Part shown: piece after piece, positions 1-9,254 of the stretch
Position numbering within the stretch: the first letter of the stretch is position 1
How the letters are laid out: each line of letters opens with the position of its first letter
From: Blasia pusilla
Taxonomy: Eukaryota > Marchantiophyta > Marchantiopsida > Blasiales
Assembly (NCBI GenBank): GCA_050084515.1
Contig: CM114272.1
Coordinates: 38,626,001 to 38,690,000, forward strand
Direction: 5' to 3'
Length of the DNA stretch: 64,000 nucleotides
The notes under the pieces: generated by a model
Told to the model about the DNA's origin: nothing
Databases searched by the model: none
Seen by the model: the letters and a program-made list of their open reading frames with translations, nothing else
Made by a program: the position numbers and the translations under genes

Positions 1-4
1 GGCG

Positions 5-358
5 ATGAGGACTCCATCGGTGGGTCCTATTCAGAGTTCCCAAAGAGTTGGTGATTTTGTTGGTATGCAAGCACGGAGGGCGATGGGAGAAGCGAGTGCA
101 ATGACTCCTATTGCTGATGCTCAAGAGGAGCATGTGTCGAGCACGTTGTTGGGGGCGGCCACTGATGTATATCGCGCTCCTTTATTTTATGCTTCCGATG
201 TTATGACGTTGGCTGCTGTGCTATGTGAGCGTGGAGTTGGTGTTCCTTTGTCACATTCAGGGGTGATTGTAGAGGAGGTGATGGACCTGCCCTTGGACCC
301 TATGCTTGGGTCTTCCACGTCAGATACATGGAAGGCTACAGCGTTGTTATGGTCGTGA
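5..358 (+). CDS. Unrecognised ORF upstream of the gypsy-1 protease
   Basis: Open frame of about 117 codons with no family I recognise. It has a low-complexity Gly/Ala/Val-rich composition and no zinc knuckle, membrane segment or catalytic motif. It lies on the same strand about 300 bp upstream of the protease, so it may be the tail of a gag or gag-pol frame. It may also be chance reading through a repeat. The frame is open at the left window edge and the ATG at 5 need not be the true start. Confidence 0.25.
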   Translation: MRTPSVGPIQSSQRVGDFVGMQARRAMGEASAMTPIADAQEEHVSSTLLGAATDVYRAPLFYASDVMTLAAVLCERGVGVPLSHSGVIVEEVMDLPLDPMLGSSTSDTWKATALLWS

Positions 359-419
359 TATGCTTTGTGAATGTATTCAATCTTGGGAGACCTCTTTGAA
401 TGATGGACAACATCTCGAA

Positions 420-655
420 AGTTAGAGGGTGCTAACTTTGATATAATTTCAATATGAAATCTGATAGCGCTAACTTTAATATTGATTTGATATTAACTAA
501 ATAATTTTTTGACATATTTTTTTATATCAATAAACTTTATATGCCAATTACATTAGATTTCTATAGAAAAAATCTCAATACAAAGACGACATCATAAATA
601 CATCAAATACATATCATATTAATCTAATTAATATCAAAATGACGCAACTCCAAGT
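420..655. other. AT-rich non-coding block
   Basis: About 235 bp of strongly AT-rich DNA between GC-balanced retroelement sequence. It contains two copies of the core GCTAACTTTGATAT/GCTAACTTTAATAT about 40 bp apart. There is no coding potential. It could be a small AT-rich insertion (MITE-like) or an intron remnant; no clear inverted ends or target duplication can be seen. Confidence 0.4.
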
Positions 656-658
656 TTT

Positions 659-1057
659 GTGATGAATGAGATATTTGGGATGCTGTTCATATTATGTTTT
701 AGGACTGCTAGGATGGCGGAGATGCCCGCTAGACCTGCAATAGAGCGTGCCATGGCTTCTCCTAGTGTTGTATTGTTAGATAAGTGGGGAGAAGTCTTCC
801 AGTTGGTGAGTCTAGGAGGTAGAGGTTTTAGACCACAGCGTGTCTTGTTGGATTCAGGAGCGCAATCCCTCACGTTGGAAAAAGCGGCATTTAGAGGATT
901 CGGCTTGACGAGAGCCGATGTGGAGCGTTGTCCATTCCGGATATTGACATCCTTGGGTGGAGTGAGTACCACACAGTATATCACCCGACATGAGGTTGTG
1001 GTGAGGATTTTTTGGGGACTTTCTCAAATGAGTCCGTGGTGTGAGCCAAGGCGATAG
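659..1057 (+). CDS. Retropepsin-like aspartic protease domain, gypsy-1
   Basis: Aspartic protease region of the retrotransposon polyprotein. The catalytic loop reads LLDSGAQSLTL (DSG, roughly bases 846-870), followed by the usual hydrophobic strand and a Gly-rich flap-like stretch. Retropepsins work as homodimers and cut Gag-Pol. The domain sits just upstream of a methyltransferase instead of directly next to RT, which is unusual for Ty3/gypsy. The frame ends at 1055-1057, before the methyltransferase, in this decayed copy. The start given is only the first ATG of the open stretch; translation would normally come from an upstream polyprotein frame. Confidence 0.65.
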   Translation: MMNEIFGMLFILCFRTARMAEMPARPAIERAMASPSVVLLDKWGEVFQLVSLGGRGFRPQRVLLDSGAQSLTLEKAAFRGFGLTRADVERCPFRILTSLGGVSTTQYITRHEVVVRIFWGLSQMSPWCEPRR

Positions 1058-1230
1058 TGGAGGAGAGGTGCCACTGTGGAGCTCCGACGTTTATTTGATG
1101 AGCATGTGCAGACGGCGTGGTGTCAAGCCTTTGCACCAGAGCGTGATGGGTCAAAGGAACCTGAGGTAGCCAAGAGTGCTACTATGACCCCTTTGGATAC
1201 CACCCCGATTGTGTGGTACATCCCAGAGGA

Positions 1231-2180
1231 GGATATTCGCGTGTTGGATCTCTTTGGGGGGATAAGCACTAGCTTAGCTACTGTTTTGCAAGTAGGAGTG
1301 CGCGTGCAGCAGTACCTCGATGTTGAGATTGATGATGTTGCAAGGCACGCTTCACTTCACCATGTGGCGTAGTTACGCCTCCAATTTCCTGACTTTTTGT
1401 CTATGTCTACCATTCAGGGGTATCAGAGTTCCCTACCAAGGGACATTTCATTACTGAAGGCCCAGGATTTGGAGCGGGTAGGGACCATAGACTTGGTCAT
1501 TGCTGGTAGGTCGTGTCAGGGCCAATTGAGTGTTGGACGGGGTAGCGGGTTGGCTGACTCTTGGTCCAGGTTTTTTTGGAAGATGATGCAGATCTAACGA
1601 CACTTACAGGAGCATCAGTCTTGTTCTCGAGCATACATTCTAGAAAATGTGCCAATTTTGGGCGATTTAAGGTCAAGCATGGTCACGAGTGCACATGGAT
1701 CGGCCCGACAGTGTTGTTAGATGCGTCGAGTGTAGGTTAACGAGCACATTTCCTGCGTCTTTGGTGGACCAACTTGAGGTTTTGCGGAGGACATATGCAA
1801 GAGTGGAGTGCCCCTCCGATTTTTTGGTGGATTCTATTATGGATCCAAGTCGTTGATCCCAGGCAATGAGGCATGATGATCGATCGCTCTTGAGTGTGAT
1901 CAAGAGGATTGGCATGCCACGAGCAGCCTTTCCCACATTGGTGAGTTTTCCCGCTTCTTATGCATTCAAAGAAGCCGGACCTGGCTTGGTTTGGGATGAC
2001 TAGGTACACCAGTTGATGGATCCCAATGCCGATGAGTGAGAGCGAGCGATGGGATTCCCCACAAGAGTGACGGCAGTACCGTCACTATCAAAGGCATCAC
2101 GATGTCATGTCTTGGGTCAGGCAATGGACCTGAACTGCTTGACATGGATTTTCAGCTTAGGATTAGGTAAGCAGCGTCGT
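1231..2180 (+). pseudogene. C5-cytosine DNA methyltransferase domain inside gypsy-1
   Basis: Contains most landmark motifs of C5-cytosine methyltransferases in canonical order. Motif I (SAM binding) reads LDLFGGISTSLATVL, near 1245-1290. Motif IV reads DLVIAGRSCQG, near 1490-1525, and keeps the catalytic Cys although the usual Pro before it is Ser. Motif VI reads ILENVP, near 1638-1655. Motif IX/X reads ERAMGFPTRVTAVPS ... VLGQAMDLNCL, near 2040-2140. The family transfers a methyl group from SAM to cytosine C5. In-frame stops at about 1370, 1595 and 1855 and at least one frameshift (near 1730) break it. It lies between protease and RT on the same strand, so it is part of the retroelement and not a host gene. 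Retrotransposon-borne C5 methyltransferases have been reported in a charophyte and a dinoflagellate. Confidence 0.85.
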
Positions 2181-2500
2181 TGGAGGTTGCGACAAATTAC
2201 AATTGTTGCGTTGGTGAGCCCCATGCCTAGGGAGAAGGTTGAGGCAGTGGTTGGGGGCGAGACCCGAGGAGATCGATACACCAAGGGTGATCGAGAGAGA
2301 CACTCTTGGACTCCTTGGGATGTTTTGTAGGTACACCAAGAGATGATAGCCATAACATCGAGCATGGTTCCGGGTACTACACGTGGAGGAAATTCGACTT
2401 TACAATTGGCTATAGGAGAGCAATCGAGTTATGTTGTCCAAGATGGGGTGCACCATAGTAACCACCTACATCCGCGCCAGAGAGTCCTACCGTAGTCACG

Positions 2501-2860
2501 ATGGAGACTTGGGAGCGAGATATGGGCCCTAAGTTGAGAGGAGGAGAGCGGCGTCGGATACATCAATTCCTGAGGAGTTATAGGAGTTGTTTTGCATTTA
2601 GCATGCATGATTTGGGTACGCTGAAGGATCTAGGGATCCGCTTTGATTTGTCGAGTGACACGCCGATCTTCGAACAACCCTACAGCTATAGTGACATGGA
2701 GAGGGATCTAATTCAGAGAAGGAGCCACGACTTGGTTGGAGCAAGACTAGTGGAGATGTCGCATGGAGAGTATGCATCTTCCACTCTCATGCCCGCCAAG
2801 AAGGATTAGCATGGCAACTGGACGGATAGGCGGATGTGTGGAGATTACCGACCGAGGAGC
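2501..2860 (+). pseudogene. Reverse transcriptase N-terminal region, gypsy-1
   Basis: The translation matches the region just before and at the start of a Ty3/gypsy RT. A linker with HDLGTLKDLGIRFDLSSDT is followed by the 'ERPYRYS'-type stretch (here EQPYSYSDMERD), then LVEMSHGEYASSTLMPAKKD and MCGDYRP, the start of the RT palm. A stop after AKKD (2807-2809) interrupts it. RT is cut at about 2855 by transposon end-A sequence. The YxDD active site is not in this piece; a matching one is at 13436-13885. Confidence 0.75.
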
Positions 2861-3497
2861 AGTAAGAGGAGAGGAAGAGAGGAGAGAGGAGAGAGGAGAG
2901 AGGAAGATATTGGTCATCCCTAGGGCTCTTTTGGTTTGAAGAGAGTTTCCGACAGGTTGGAGAGAGGAAAGTTTTGACAAGTTGAAAAGGAAAAAAATTT
3001 CCAAATTAATTTGGTGGTGAAAAACAATTTGATTTTTATTTAATTTTTTTTTTACCTTTTCAACACGTCAGAATCTGACGGGTTGCAAATTTTTGTGGGT
3101 TTTTTTTTTGGTTAAGGAAAAAAAATCATTTTTGGGGGTTTTTTAGCGTTTGCAACTCGTCGGACTTTGACGGGTCGCCATGATGCCTAAAAAGCAACCC
3201 GTCGGACTCCGACGGGTTGCAAACGTTAAAAAAACCCAAAAAAATGAAAACTTTTTCCTTAACCCAAAAGAAAACAACAAAAAAAACAAAAAATTGCAAC
3301 CCCGTGGGATTTTAATAGGTTACACTAAGTTTCCTCTCTTCAAAAAAAATCTCCAAAAAAATTACTCACTTATTATCCATAATCTTCATATTTTTTGAAG
3401 AGAGTTTTTGTTTTTTTTCCCTTTTGTGCCTTTTTTTTTAAGAGAGACTCTCCTCCTTTCCTCTCTTCCTCTCTCCTGCCAGAATACCAGCCCCTAG
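2856..3497. mobile_element. Short non-autonomous derivative of the composite element
   Basis: A 640-bp element. It begins with end-A sequence (GCAGTAAGAGGAGAGGAAG) and ends with inverted end-B sequence (CTGCCAGAATACCAGCCCC). In between is poly-A/T-rich DNA with palindromes, including one perfect 27-bp copy at 3194-3220. There is no coding sequence. The same ends flank the large transposon copies elsewhere, so this looks like an internally deleted, MITE-like derivative. It interrupts gypsy-1 RT. No clean target-site duplication is visible. Confidence 0.6.
3194..3220. repeat. 27-bp perfect palindrome (type example)
   Basis: Half-site GCAACCCGTCGGA, one central base, then the exact reverse complement TCCGACGGGTTGC. 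This is the reference form of a dispersed palindrome seen many tens of times in the window, nearly always in the non-coding parts of the composite element. Other perfect copies are at 28591-28617 and 57477-57503. Confidence 0.95.
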
Positions 3498-3937
3498 TTT
3501 CTTGGAAAATTTTGGTCAAGAGCAACCCATCGGACTTCGATGTGTTGCATTTTCCCCCAAGGGCAAGTCGTTGGAGTCCGACAACTTGCTTTTAGGCCTC
3601 CAATTAATACTTAACAGGGCGATTGGGCAACCCGTCAGACTCCGACGGATTGCTGTGGGTAGTTTTCAACCATAAACCTGACTTTGAATTGAAGTCATTT
3701 TACAACTCGTCGGAGTCCGACGGGCTGGAACCAAGGAATAAGAGTCATTCAGCGACCCGTCGGACTCCGACGGGTTGCATCACTTCATGTCGAAGGACAC
3801 CAATGTGTTACCTGTTGGACTCTGACGGGTTGAAGAAAACATATTTTTGTCCAAGAGATTGCAAGTCAAAGTGATTGTCGCAACCCGTCATAATCCAACG
3901 GATTGGGCATCCTTACAATCTCTCGACAGTGTTGCAA
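3498..3937. repeat. Palindrome cluster between derivative element and gypsy-2 LTR
   Basis: 440 bp with six or seven degenerate copies of the GCAACCCGTCGGA palindrome, spaced irregularly, and no gene. It is probably a remnant of an intron or 3' region of the composite element into which gypsy-2 was inserted. Confidence 0.7.
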
Positions 3938-5136
3938 TGTGATACCCATAATTTTGTACATTTGAAGAAGATATCTTTTTATTCAACGAAGACTCTTGTA
4001 CATTATGATTTTGATTATTATTTATTATTATAAGGAGGAATGAGTAAGATTAAACTGAATCAAGAAGCTCCAAGGACAAGGCAGAGAGATAGAAAATCAA
4101 GAATTTGCCTAAGACGAGAGGAGAATAAAATAATGAAGTCTCAAGACTCAACAAGAAGCTTCGGAATGTCAACGAAGCTCTGTCTACGAAGTGCTTCGCT
4201 CTATAACGAAGCAAGAAGAAAGAAGTACTTCACTCTTTTACGAAGCGCGAAGCACCTTAAACAAGAACGAAGAATGGAGTACTTCGTCCTCAAGAAGTCC
4301 ACCGAAGCGAAGCTAAGAATGACTGTGATTTCAAGCGATGCACTGTTAGAACAATTAAACTAGGAAGGGGCGAGACCCTTTGTATCAGATAGATAGTTAG
4401 GACACTTTTGTTCTGCGGATTCACAGGGATCGTAGGAAAAGCTAAGAGAACCATAGATCTAGGTAGTTACAAATGCTGAAAAGACACCAGCTTCATCAAG
4501 AACGCTTCGAATCTTTGGATCACTCCTACTCTAGCGAGTATTTAAGAAGCAAGACAAAAGCCATAATCATCATTCTCTTACGAAGTCCTTATGCTGTAGG
4601 AATGGTCTGAGCAAGGGATTAGTACCCTCTTGAGCTTGTATACACTTTGAAGCTTTCTCATTCTTGATGGAGTAGTAAAGCAATCATTCATTCTTTCTGA
4701 TGTGCGATGCTTATGTCTGAGTATTCTTTTTGGGTCTGTAGAGTGAAGAGTGAATCAGACAAACCTTTCTCATCAATGAAATAATCAACATGAGTTGTAG
4801 GAAATATGTTTGACAGAGAGTAGCCTGCCGAGACGGATTGAGTTCCAAAAGTAGGAGAAGCCAGCTTTCATGTTGAGGTCTCTGTGAGGTTTCTTGCTAT
4901 CGAGAGGAAATCTACCTGAGCATGTTGTCAATTCCATTAGAGAGAATCGAGAAAAGATCCCTTGGTACTAAGAAAGATCCAAAGATATTGATAAGACATT
5001 GAATATAACTCATACACATTTAAATATAACTATTACAACAGAATTGTAATTTCGAACTCTCTTTTCATTAAACAATGATCCTCTTGGGGATCGAACTTAT
5101 TAAACGACTGTAAAATAGAAACTCTTGTACATTACA
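3938..5136 (+). repeat. Gypsy-2 5' LTR
   Basis: 1199-bp long terminal repeat that starts TGTGATACCCATAATTTTG and ends CTCTTGTACATTACA, so it has TG...CA ends. It is near-identical to 24342-25560 and to the minus-strand LTR at 60563-61726. It is rich in GAAGC/CTTCG motifs. A tRNA-type primer binding site follows 17 bp downstream. The five bases before it (TGCAA) do not match those after the 3' LTR, so either the element is a mosaic or its target duplication has decayed. Confidence 0.9.
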
Positions 5137-5153
5137 TATAGCAACAAACTTTT

Positions 5154-5171
5154 TGGCGCCGCTGCCGGGGA
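5154..5171 (+). promoter_or_regulatory. Primer binding site, tRNA-Asp type
   Basis: TGGCGCCGCTGCCGGGGA lies just inside the 5' LTR. It is complementary, with one difference, to the 3' end of plant tRNA-Asp (including CCA), the primer used by many plant gypsy elements. It marks where minus-strand DNA synthesis would begin. Confidence 0.8.
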
Positions 5172-5203
5172 TCATATGCTTTGCTGAAGAGGGAGAGAGA
5201 CAC

Positions 5204-5518
5204 ATGGGGAATCCAGGAGCGGGGAAAGAAGCCTCGTCTCTTAGAAGACCCAACCAGTTAGTTCTTACTGAAGACCATCTGCTATCTCTTGCTATCCCCC
5301 TCAGACAATGGATGAAAGAAGATAACAACCGGTTTGCTGCATTGGTGCTAGAAAAGATAGAACAATTAATTAGTATTTTCAATAAACTAGATGCCGAACG
5401 GTGCTTTGGCCATGAACGTCAGTTGTACTTGGTGATGACCCGATACTTCTGTTTATGGGAGGAAAACCAAGCAAGAAGATTAAGAGCACCTGCACACTCC
5501 TATAGGCTTAGGAATTAG
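5204..5518 (+). CDS. Gypsy-2 leader ORF, function unknown
   Basis: About 104 codons from the ATG at 5204, directly downstream of the primer site. The protein is charged and mostly helical, with no known domain. Its position matches the N-terminal gag region or a leader ORF. It is separated from the recognisable gag core by stops around 5517-5690. Not identified. Confidence 0.35.
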   Translation: MGNPGAGKEASSLRRPNQLVLTEDHLLSLAIPLRQWMKEDNNRFAALVLEKIEQLISIFNKLDAERCFGHERQLYLVMTRYFCLWEENQARRLRAPAHSYRLRN

Positions 5519-5691
5519 AAAGATTTAATTTCCCTCCATGGACCCCTACCTTGTTGCGACCGTGGGTGCGGAAGTTAGCTCCCAAATCCCATAAGGGACT
5601 CATGGAAGTCTCCCGGCCCTCTTCGTGAGATCAGCAAGTTGATCGACGCAGTAAGCAACAAGAAGATCACCCATCTTGGAGACCGCCTGGG

Positions 5692-6590
5692 ATGTCTCCC
5701 AATCTTCATCTTTGCACGAAGTCCAGGAGCAAGAAGAGAGATAGGAACACACTCCCCACCACGTCTCCTGCCAGTTTGCAGTCGGACGAAGAGTCAACGT
5801 GGAACCCCTTTGGGGACTCGAGGGACGAGGAGCCGACCAAATCAACTAGATCGGAACCTCCCTCCCGAGCATCAAGCCCGGGACCTAGCAGCAGACCATT
5901 CCCCATGGCCAACACTAGGAAGACGCTGCTAAGATACCCCACCTTTGCAGGGGGACGGCGAGATGATGTTGACAACTTTGTGCTTGAATTTACCCATGTA
6001 GCCAAGGCTAATGGGGAAGGCTCAAAGGAGGATTTTTTGCGAGTCTTTCCTGGCTTGCTCAAGAAGCGAGCAAGCCAGTGGTACGAGGGTCTAGGAGCGG
6101 ACATCACGGAAACCTGGAAAAGGGTACTGGAGGCCTTTCTTCATGAGTTCCGCGACCTGGAGTTCGAGGACAGGCTTCTTACAAAGCTTCGCAACCTGAA
6201 ACGTAAAAAGAAAGAAACTCTTCGGGAATACACACAAAGGTTTCGAAGCCTGGTGAATAAACTTGAACACACTACTACCTCACAATTGGTAGATTGGTTT
6301 GTGTCAAGACTGTCCAAAGAAATGGACCAGTACTGCCAGCGAGGCCAACAAGATTCCCTGGAAGCAGTCAAAGCCTCCGCACAGGCGTACGAGGCCTCAG
6401 AGTCCCGTAAAACACGAAGATGGCGTCACCAATGACGAGGTTCTTCGCAAACTAGTGCTTTGTCAGAGGACGAAGCGTCTTCCACAGACATGGAATCCTA
6501 TATGGGGGACACTTATGAGTCCTCGGACTCCAAAAAAGATTTAAAATCTAAGCGGAAAAGAAAAAGCACCCGCCACCACTCTCCCAAGCA
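5692..6590 (+). CDS. Gag capsid region, gypsy-2
   Basis: A Ser/Pro-rich N-terminus (residues 1-75) is followed by a retrotransposon gag core of about 150 residues. It shows YPTFAGGRRDDVDNF, FPGLLKKRASQWYEGL and the LREYTQRFRSLVNKL stretch typical of Ty3/gypsy capsid. Gag forms the virus-like particle that packages element RNA. The main frame ends at 6435; recognisable but shifted gag sequence goes on to about 6590, where gypsy-3 sequence intervenes. The zinc-knuckle part resumes at 8614. Confidence 0.8.
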
Positions 6591-7856
6591 CTGAAGGAAA
6601 ACCCGACCAACAAAGTGTCTCACCAGGTAATACATGGCCAGCACACAACCCAGGTGAAACTCTTGCTAGTTCCACCAGTTCGGTCCCATGTAAGAGCTTA
6701 GGGCCAGATCAGAAGATCAGATCTGCAAGATATACTCCTTAACTTAACTCAGTAAACCCCACCTCTTTACCTTAAGAGGTGGGGAACTCTCTCCACTTGA
6801 GTATCACAATCCTATCCTCACCCTACTAACCAAAACTCCTTCCTTTCTCTTGAGTGCTTTGAGTGGAGTGGCGGTGGAACCCAACAAGCACACTCTACTT
6901 AGAATTCGATCAAGGATGACCACGGCAAAGATAAGGTCCTCCAATGTCTGCCTTGGACTAGTTGAATGTACCAAGGCATCCTCTAAAGTACACCCGACTC
7001 CTAACCGATCAGGTAGTGCAATCACCTTCTTCTTCTCCTCATACCTTGCTGATCCATTTGTTCTCCCTTCTTGTTGGTAGTAGGAGACTTAACAGTGAGC
7101 CCATGGTCTTCTACCTATAGGGGAGCTCAAGCATGACCCTCTCTCTCTCTCCACTCACTAACTCTTATCACTTACCAGACACTGGAGGTCCAAGTTGTCA
7201 CACCCTGGAAGTAATCATGTGATTGGTGTCAAAGGCCAAGCTTAGGTGGGCGAAGCCAAGCTTTCCAAGCACACCTTGGTGGAGCACAATCTTGGAACCC
7301 AAGCTTGCCTCCGCTCTCTTGGTAGATCCTCTTGTCCTCTCCTGCACTTTTGAATGATTAGTTTAATCATCTCCAAGAATCTCCCTTCATCAAGCCCTCC
7401 CCAACTCATCACTCAATCATGCACATACTCGGATACAAGGCAATGGTGTGAACTCATTTCACGGGGGCTACCTCCTGTGTATCACAAAATCATAGAGTAC
7501 ATGAGAGACCTTCTTAGTCTCAGCCCCCCCTTCAAGCACACTACACACTATCTAGACCTGGGAGCACAAAGCGTCTTTGGTTAGCTTGGCTCAAGAGATC
7601 AGTGTCTACTAGCCAACAAACATGTCTATGCCCACCTTCAAGCAAACCCACGAGTATTTATAAGTGAAGTTGAGAGCCCTCTTCTTCCTTGAGCTTCTCT
7701 GGTATTCAGGTTCCTACCTTCCTAAAAATCTACCTCCCCTAAGCATCTACTCCAAGGCATCTATGCCTGAAATTTTGACCTCATCTACTTCTGAACTGTT
7801 CTCACTAGCATTTCCCAAGCTTGCTTCTTCTCAAACTGGTTCGAGATTCCCTTGGG

Positions 7857-8115
7857 TGCTCCTCACCTGATCTCACCTGATCTCCTCGCTGCTAATTACT
7901 TCCCTGCTGCTCCTCACACGATCATTACTTCCTGTTGCTCCTCACTGATCTCACTGATGTCCTCACTGCTCCTCAGTGATCTCACCGATCTCCTCGGTGA
8001 TAATTACTTCCCTGCTGCTCCTCACCGATCTCACTGATCTCCTTAGTGCTACTCACTGATCTCACTGATCTCACCTGATCTCCTCGGCTGATAATTACTT
8101 CCCTGTTGCTCCTCA
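7857..8115. repeat. Imperfect minisatellite
   Basis: Tandem and nested variants of GATCTCACTGATCTCCTCGG, and of ATAATTACTTCCCTGCTGCT followed by CCTCAC. Unit length varies because a short TGATCTCAC core is repeated inside a longer unit. There is no coding meaning. It lies in the probable LTR or 3' region of gypsy-3. Confidence 0.7.
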
Positions 8116-8135
8116 CGATAAGGCCTAAACAATCG

Positions 8136-8480
8136 AATGTGTAGCTTTCTCGAAACTTTTGGGGTCGACTATCATACATCAAAGCACCATGTCCCCTCCT
8201 TTTTGGATCATGTTGTATTCGGTTATCAAACCTCATCTTCCTTTGTGCTTTGAACGGCCTTGGTCTTCTCTAATCTTTCGCCTTTCTCTCCTCCTCTAGG
8301 GCATCAATCATATCCACTGCTATCTTTGCCACCTTCAGGTTGGAAGTGCCCTTCTAGAGTATGATCAGTCTTCAACTCCAACTCTACTACCAGGAGAGGG
8401 TTACGCCCATACACCAAGAAGTAGGGACTTTTCCTGTGGTGCTCTTCTCACCTAAGTTGTAAGCATGGACAAGCAAGCTA
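8136..8480 (-). pseudogene. Integrase C-terminal region, gypsy-3
   Basis: On the minus strand the sequence reads HRKSPYFLVYGRNPLL, the conserved block near the end of the gypsy integrase core. After a damaged stretch with ALEEERKAKD, it continues to KAQRKMRFDNRIQHD and RRGHGALMYD, the post-core region of retroviral-type integrases. Frameshifts and stops interrupt it. The catalytic DDE residues are not present in this piece. Confidence 0.6.
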
Positions 8481-8613
8481 ATTTCTGTCCCAACTCGATA
8501 TGTGAGTGCCACTATCTTGGTCCGAATGGCACCAATGATCCCATTTAAATTGCAGATTGTTGTTCTAGCTCCTTCTACTCACCTAACTAGAGTCCCAAAA
8601 GTATCTAACACAC

Positions 8614-9222
8614 ATGGGAGCCACTCATGAAGGAGCGCACACAAAGCACCTTCCCCAACGGTCGGAAAGTCCAGTGAGGGGGACAGCGAGGAAGGCAGGC
8701 AAGTCGGCCATAGAAGAGCTAAGTAAGCAAATGGCGGAATTGAAGGTACATGTGGCGGCCCAGAAGGATCCCAGAAGACGACCAGGTCTGATGAGGCCCA
8801 ACATCTGGTGCAGTACCTACGGAACCCAAGGGCATACTGCTCAGGAATGTCATACTCAGAGGGATTTACGTTGGATCCAGGAAGATCCCACTATAGGAGA
8901 AGGGTGGTATGAACCCGAAGAGTGGGAAGGGTGCTATGCAATCCAAGCTGTGCCACCACCTAATCCCGGAAAAAGTTGGATCACCCGATATGTGCCTCCA
9001 AAATACGGGGAACAGAGACCCCTAAGACAGATTATGGGCGTGGCGGCCTTCATGCCACCCATAAAAAGGAATTGTTATTATAATTGCACGGCAGCTGACC
9101 ACTGGGCTAATAATTGCCCAAATCCAAAGCGGCCAGTAGGACTCAATCCCTTGTGCGGGAATTGCAAGAAGGGAGGGCACACTGCAGTGGAATGCCTGGA
9201 GCCCAAGGTCCCGCGGTTGTAA
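8614..9222 (+). CDS. Gag nucleocapsid part with zinc knuckles, gypsy-2
   Basis: About 202 codons. There is a helical segment (KSAIEELSKQMAELKVHV), then three Cys/His clusters: CSTYGTQGHTAQEC (one ligand changed), CYYNCTAADHWANNC (spacing altered) and CGNCKKGGHTAVEC, a perfect CX2CX4HX4C knuckle. Such knuckles bind the element's RNA. It is in the same orientation as the gag core at 5692 and was probably continuous with it before gypsy-3 intervened. Just after the stop the sequence switches to composite-element exon 3 (from about 9241), so protease, RT and most of integrase of gypsy-2 are missing here. Confidence 0.75.
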   Translation: MGATHEGAHTKHLPQRSESPVRGTARKAGKSAIEELSKQMAELKVHVAAQKDPRRRPGLMRPNIWCSTYGTQGHTAQECHTQRDLRWIQEDPTIGEGWYEPEEWEGCYAIQAVPPPNPGKSWITRYVPPKYGEQRPLRQIMGVAAFMPPIKRNCYYNCTAADHWANNCPNPKRPVGLNPLCGNCKKGGHTAVECLEPKVPRL

Positions 9223-9254
9223 GCCGACGAAAAACCCAAGAGGTAAGCCGATGA

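Larger units (their letters stand above)
1..2855 (+). mobile_element. Gypsy-1 retrotransposon, 5' half (protease, C5 methyltransferase, start of RT)
   Basis: Remnant of a Ty3/gypsy LTR retrotransposon. In order it holds an unassigned ORF, an AT-rich block, a retropepsin, a C5-cytosine methyltransferase, and the N-terminal part of reverse transcriptase. RT breaks off at 2855, where an end-A sequence of the DNA transposon begins. The reading frame is cut by stops and frameshifts, so this copy is dead. The downstream RT of a similar element resumes at 13436, also on the plus strand. The two could be one copy split by nested insertions, but about 200 bp of RT would be missing between them. The left end lies outside the window. 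Confidence 0.75.
6590..8600 (-). mobile_element. Gypsy-3 fragment: integrase tail plus probable LTR, inserted in gypsy-2 gag
   Basis: Two kilobases that separate the two halves of gypsy-2 gag. At its right side, read on the minus strand, is an integrase C-terminal region (8100-8480). The remaining 1.5 kb (6590-8100) is non-coding, with short CT-rich stretches and a minisatellite, as expected for a 3' region and LTR. LTR ends and target duplication could not be fixed. This is a different lineage from gypsy-1 and gypsy-2, judged by the integrase sequence. Confidence 0.55.

Noticed and set aside
3498-3937. Rho-independent terminators formed by the palindromes
   Set aside because: Hairpins lack a following T-run in most copies and lie within introns and promoters of a eukaryotic element.
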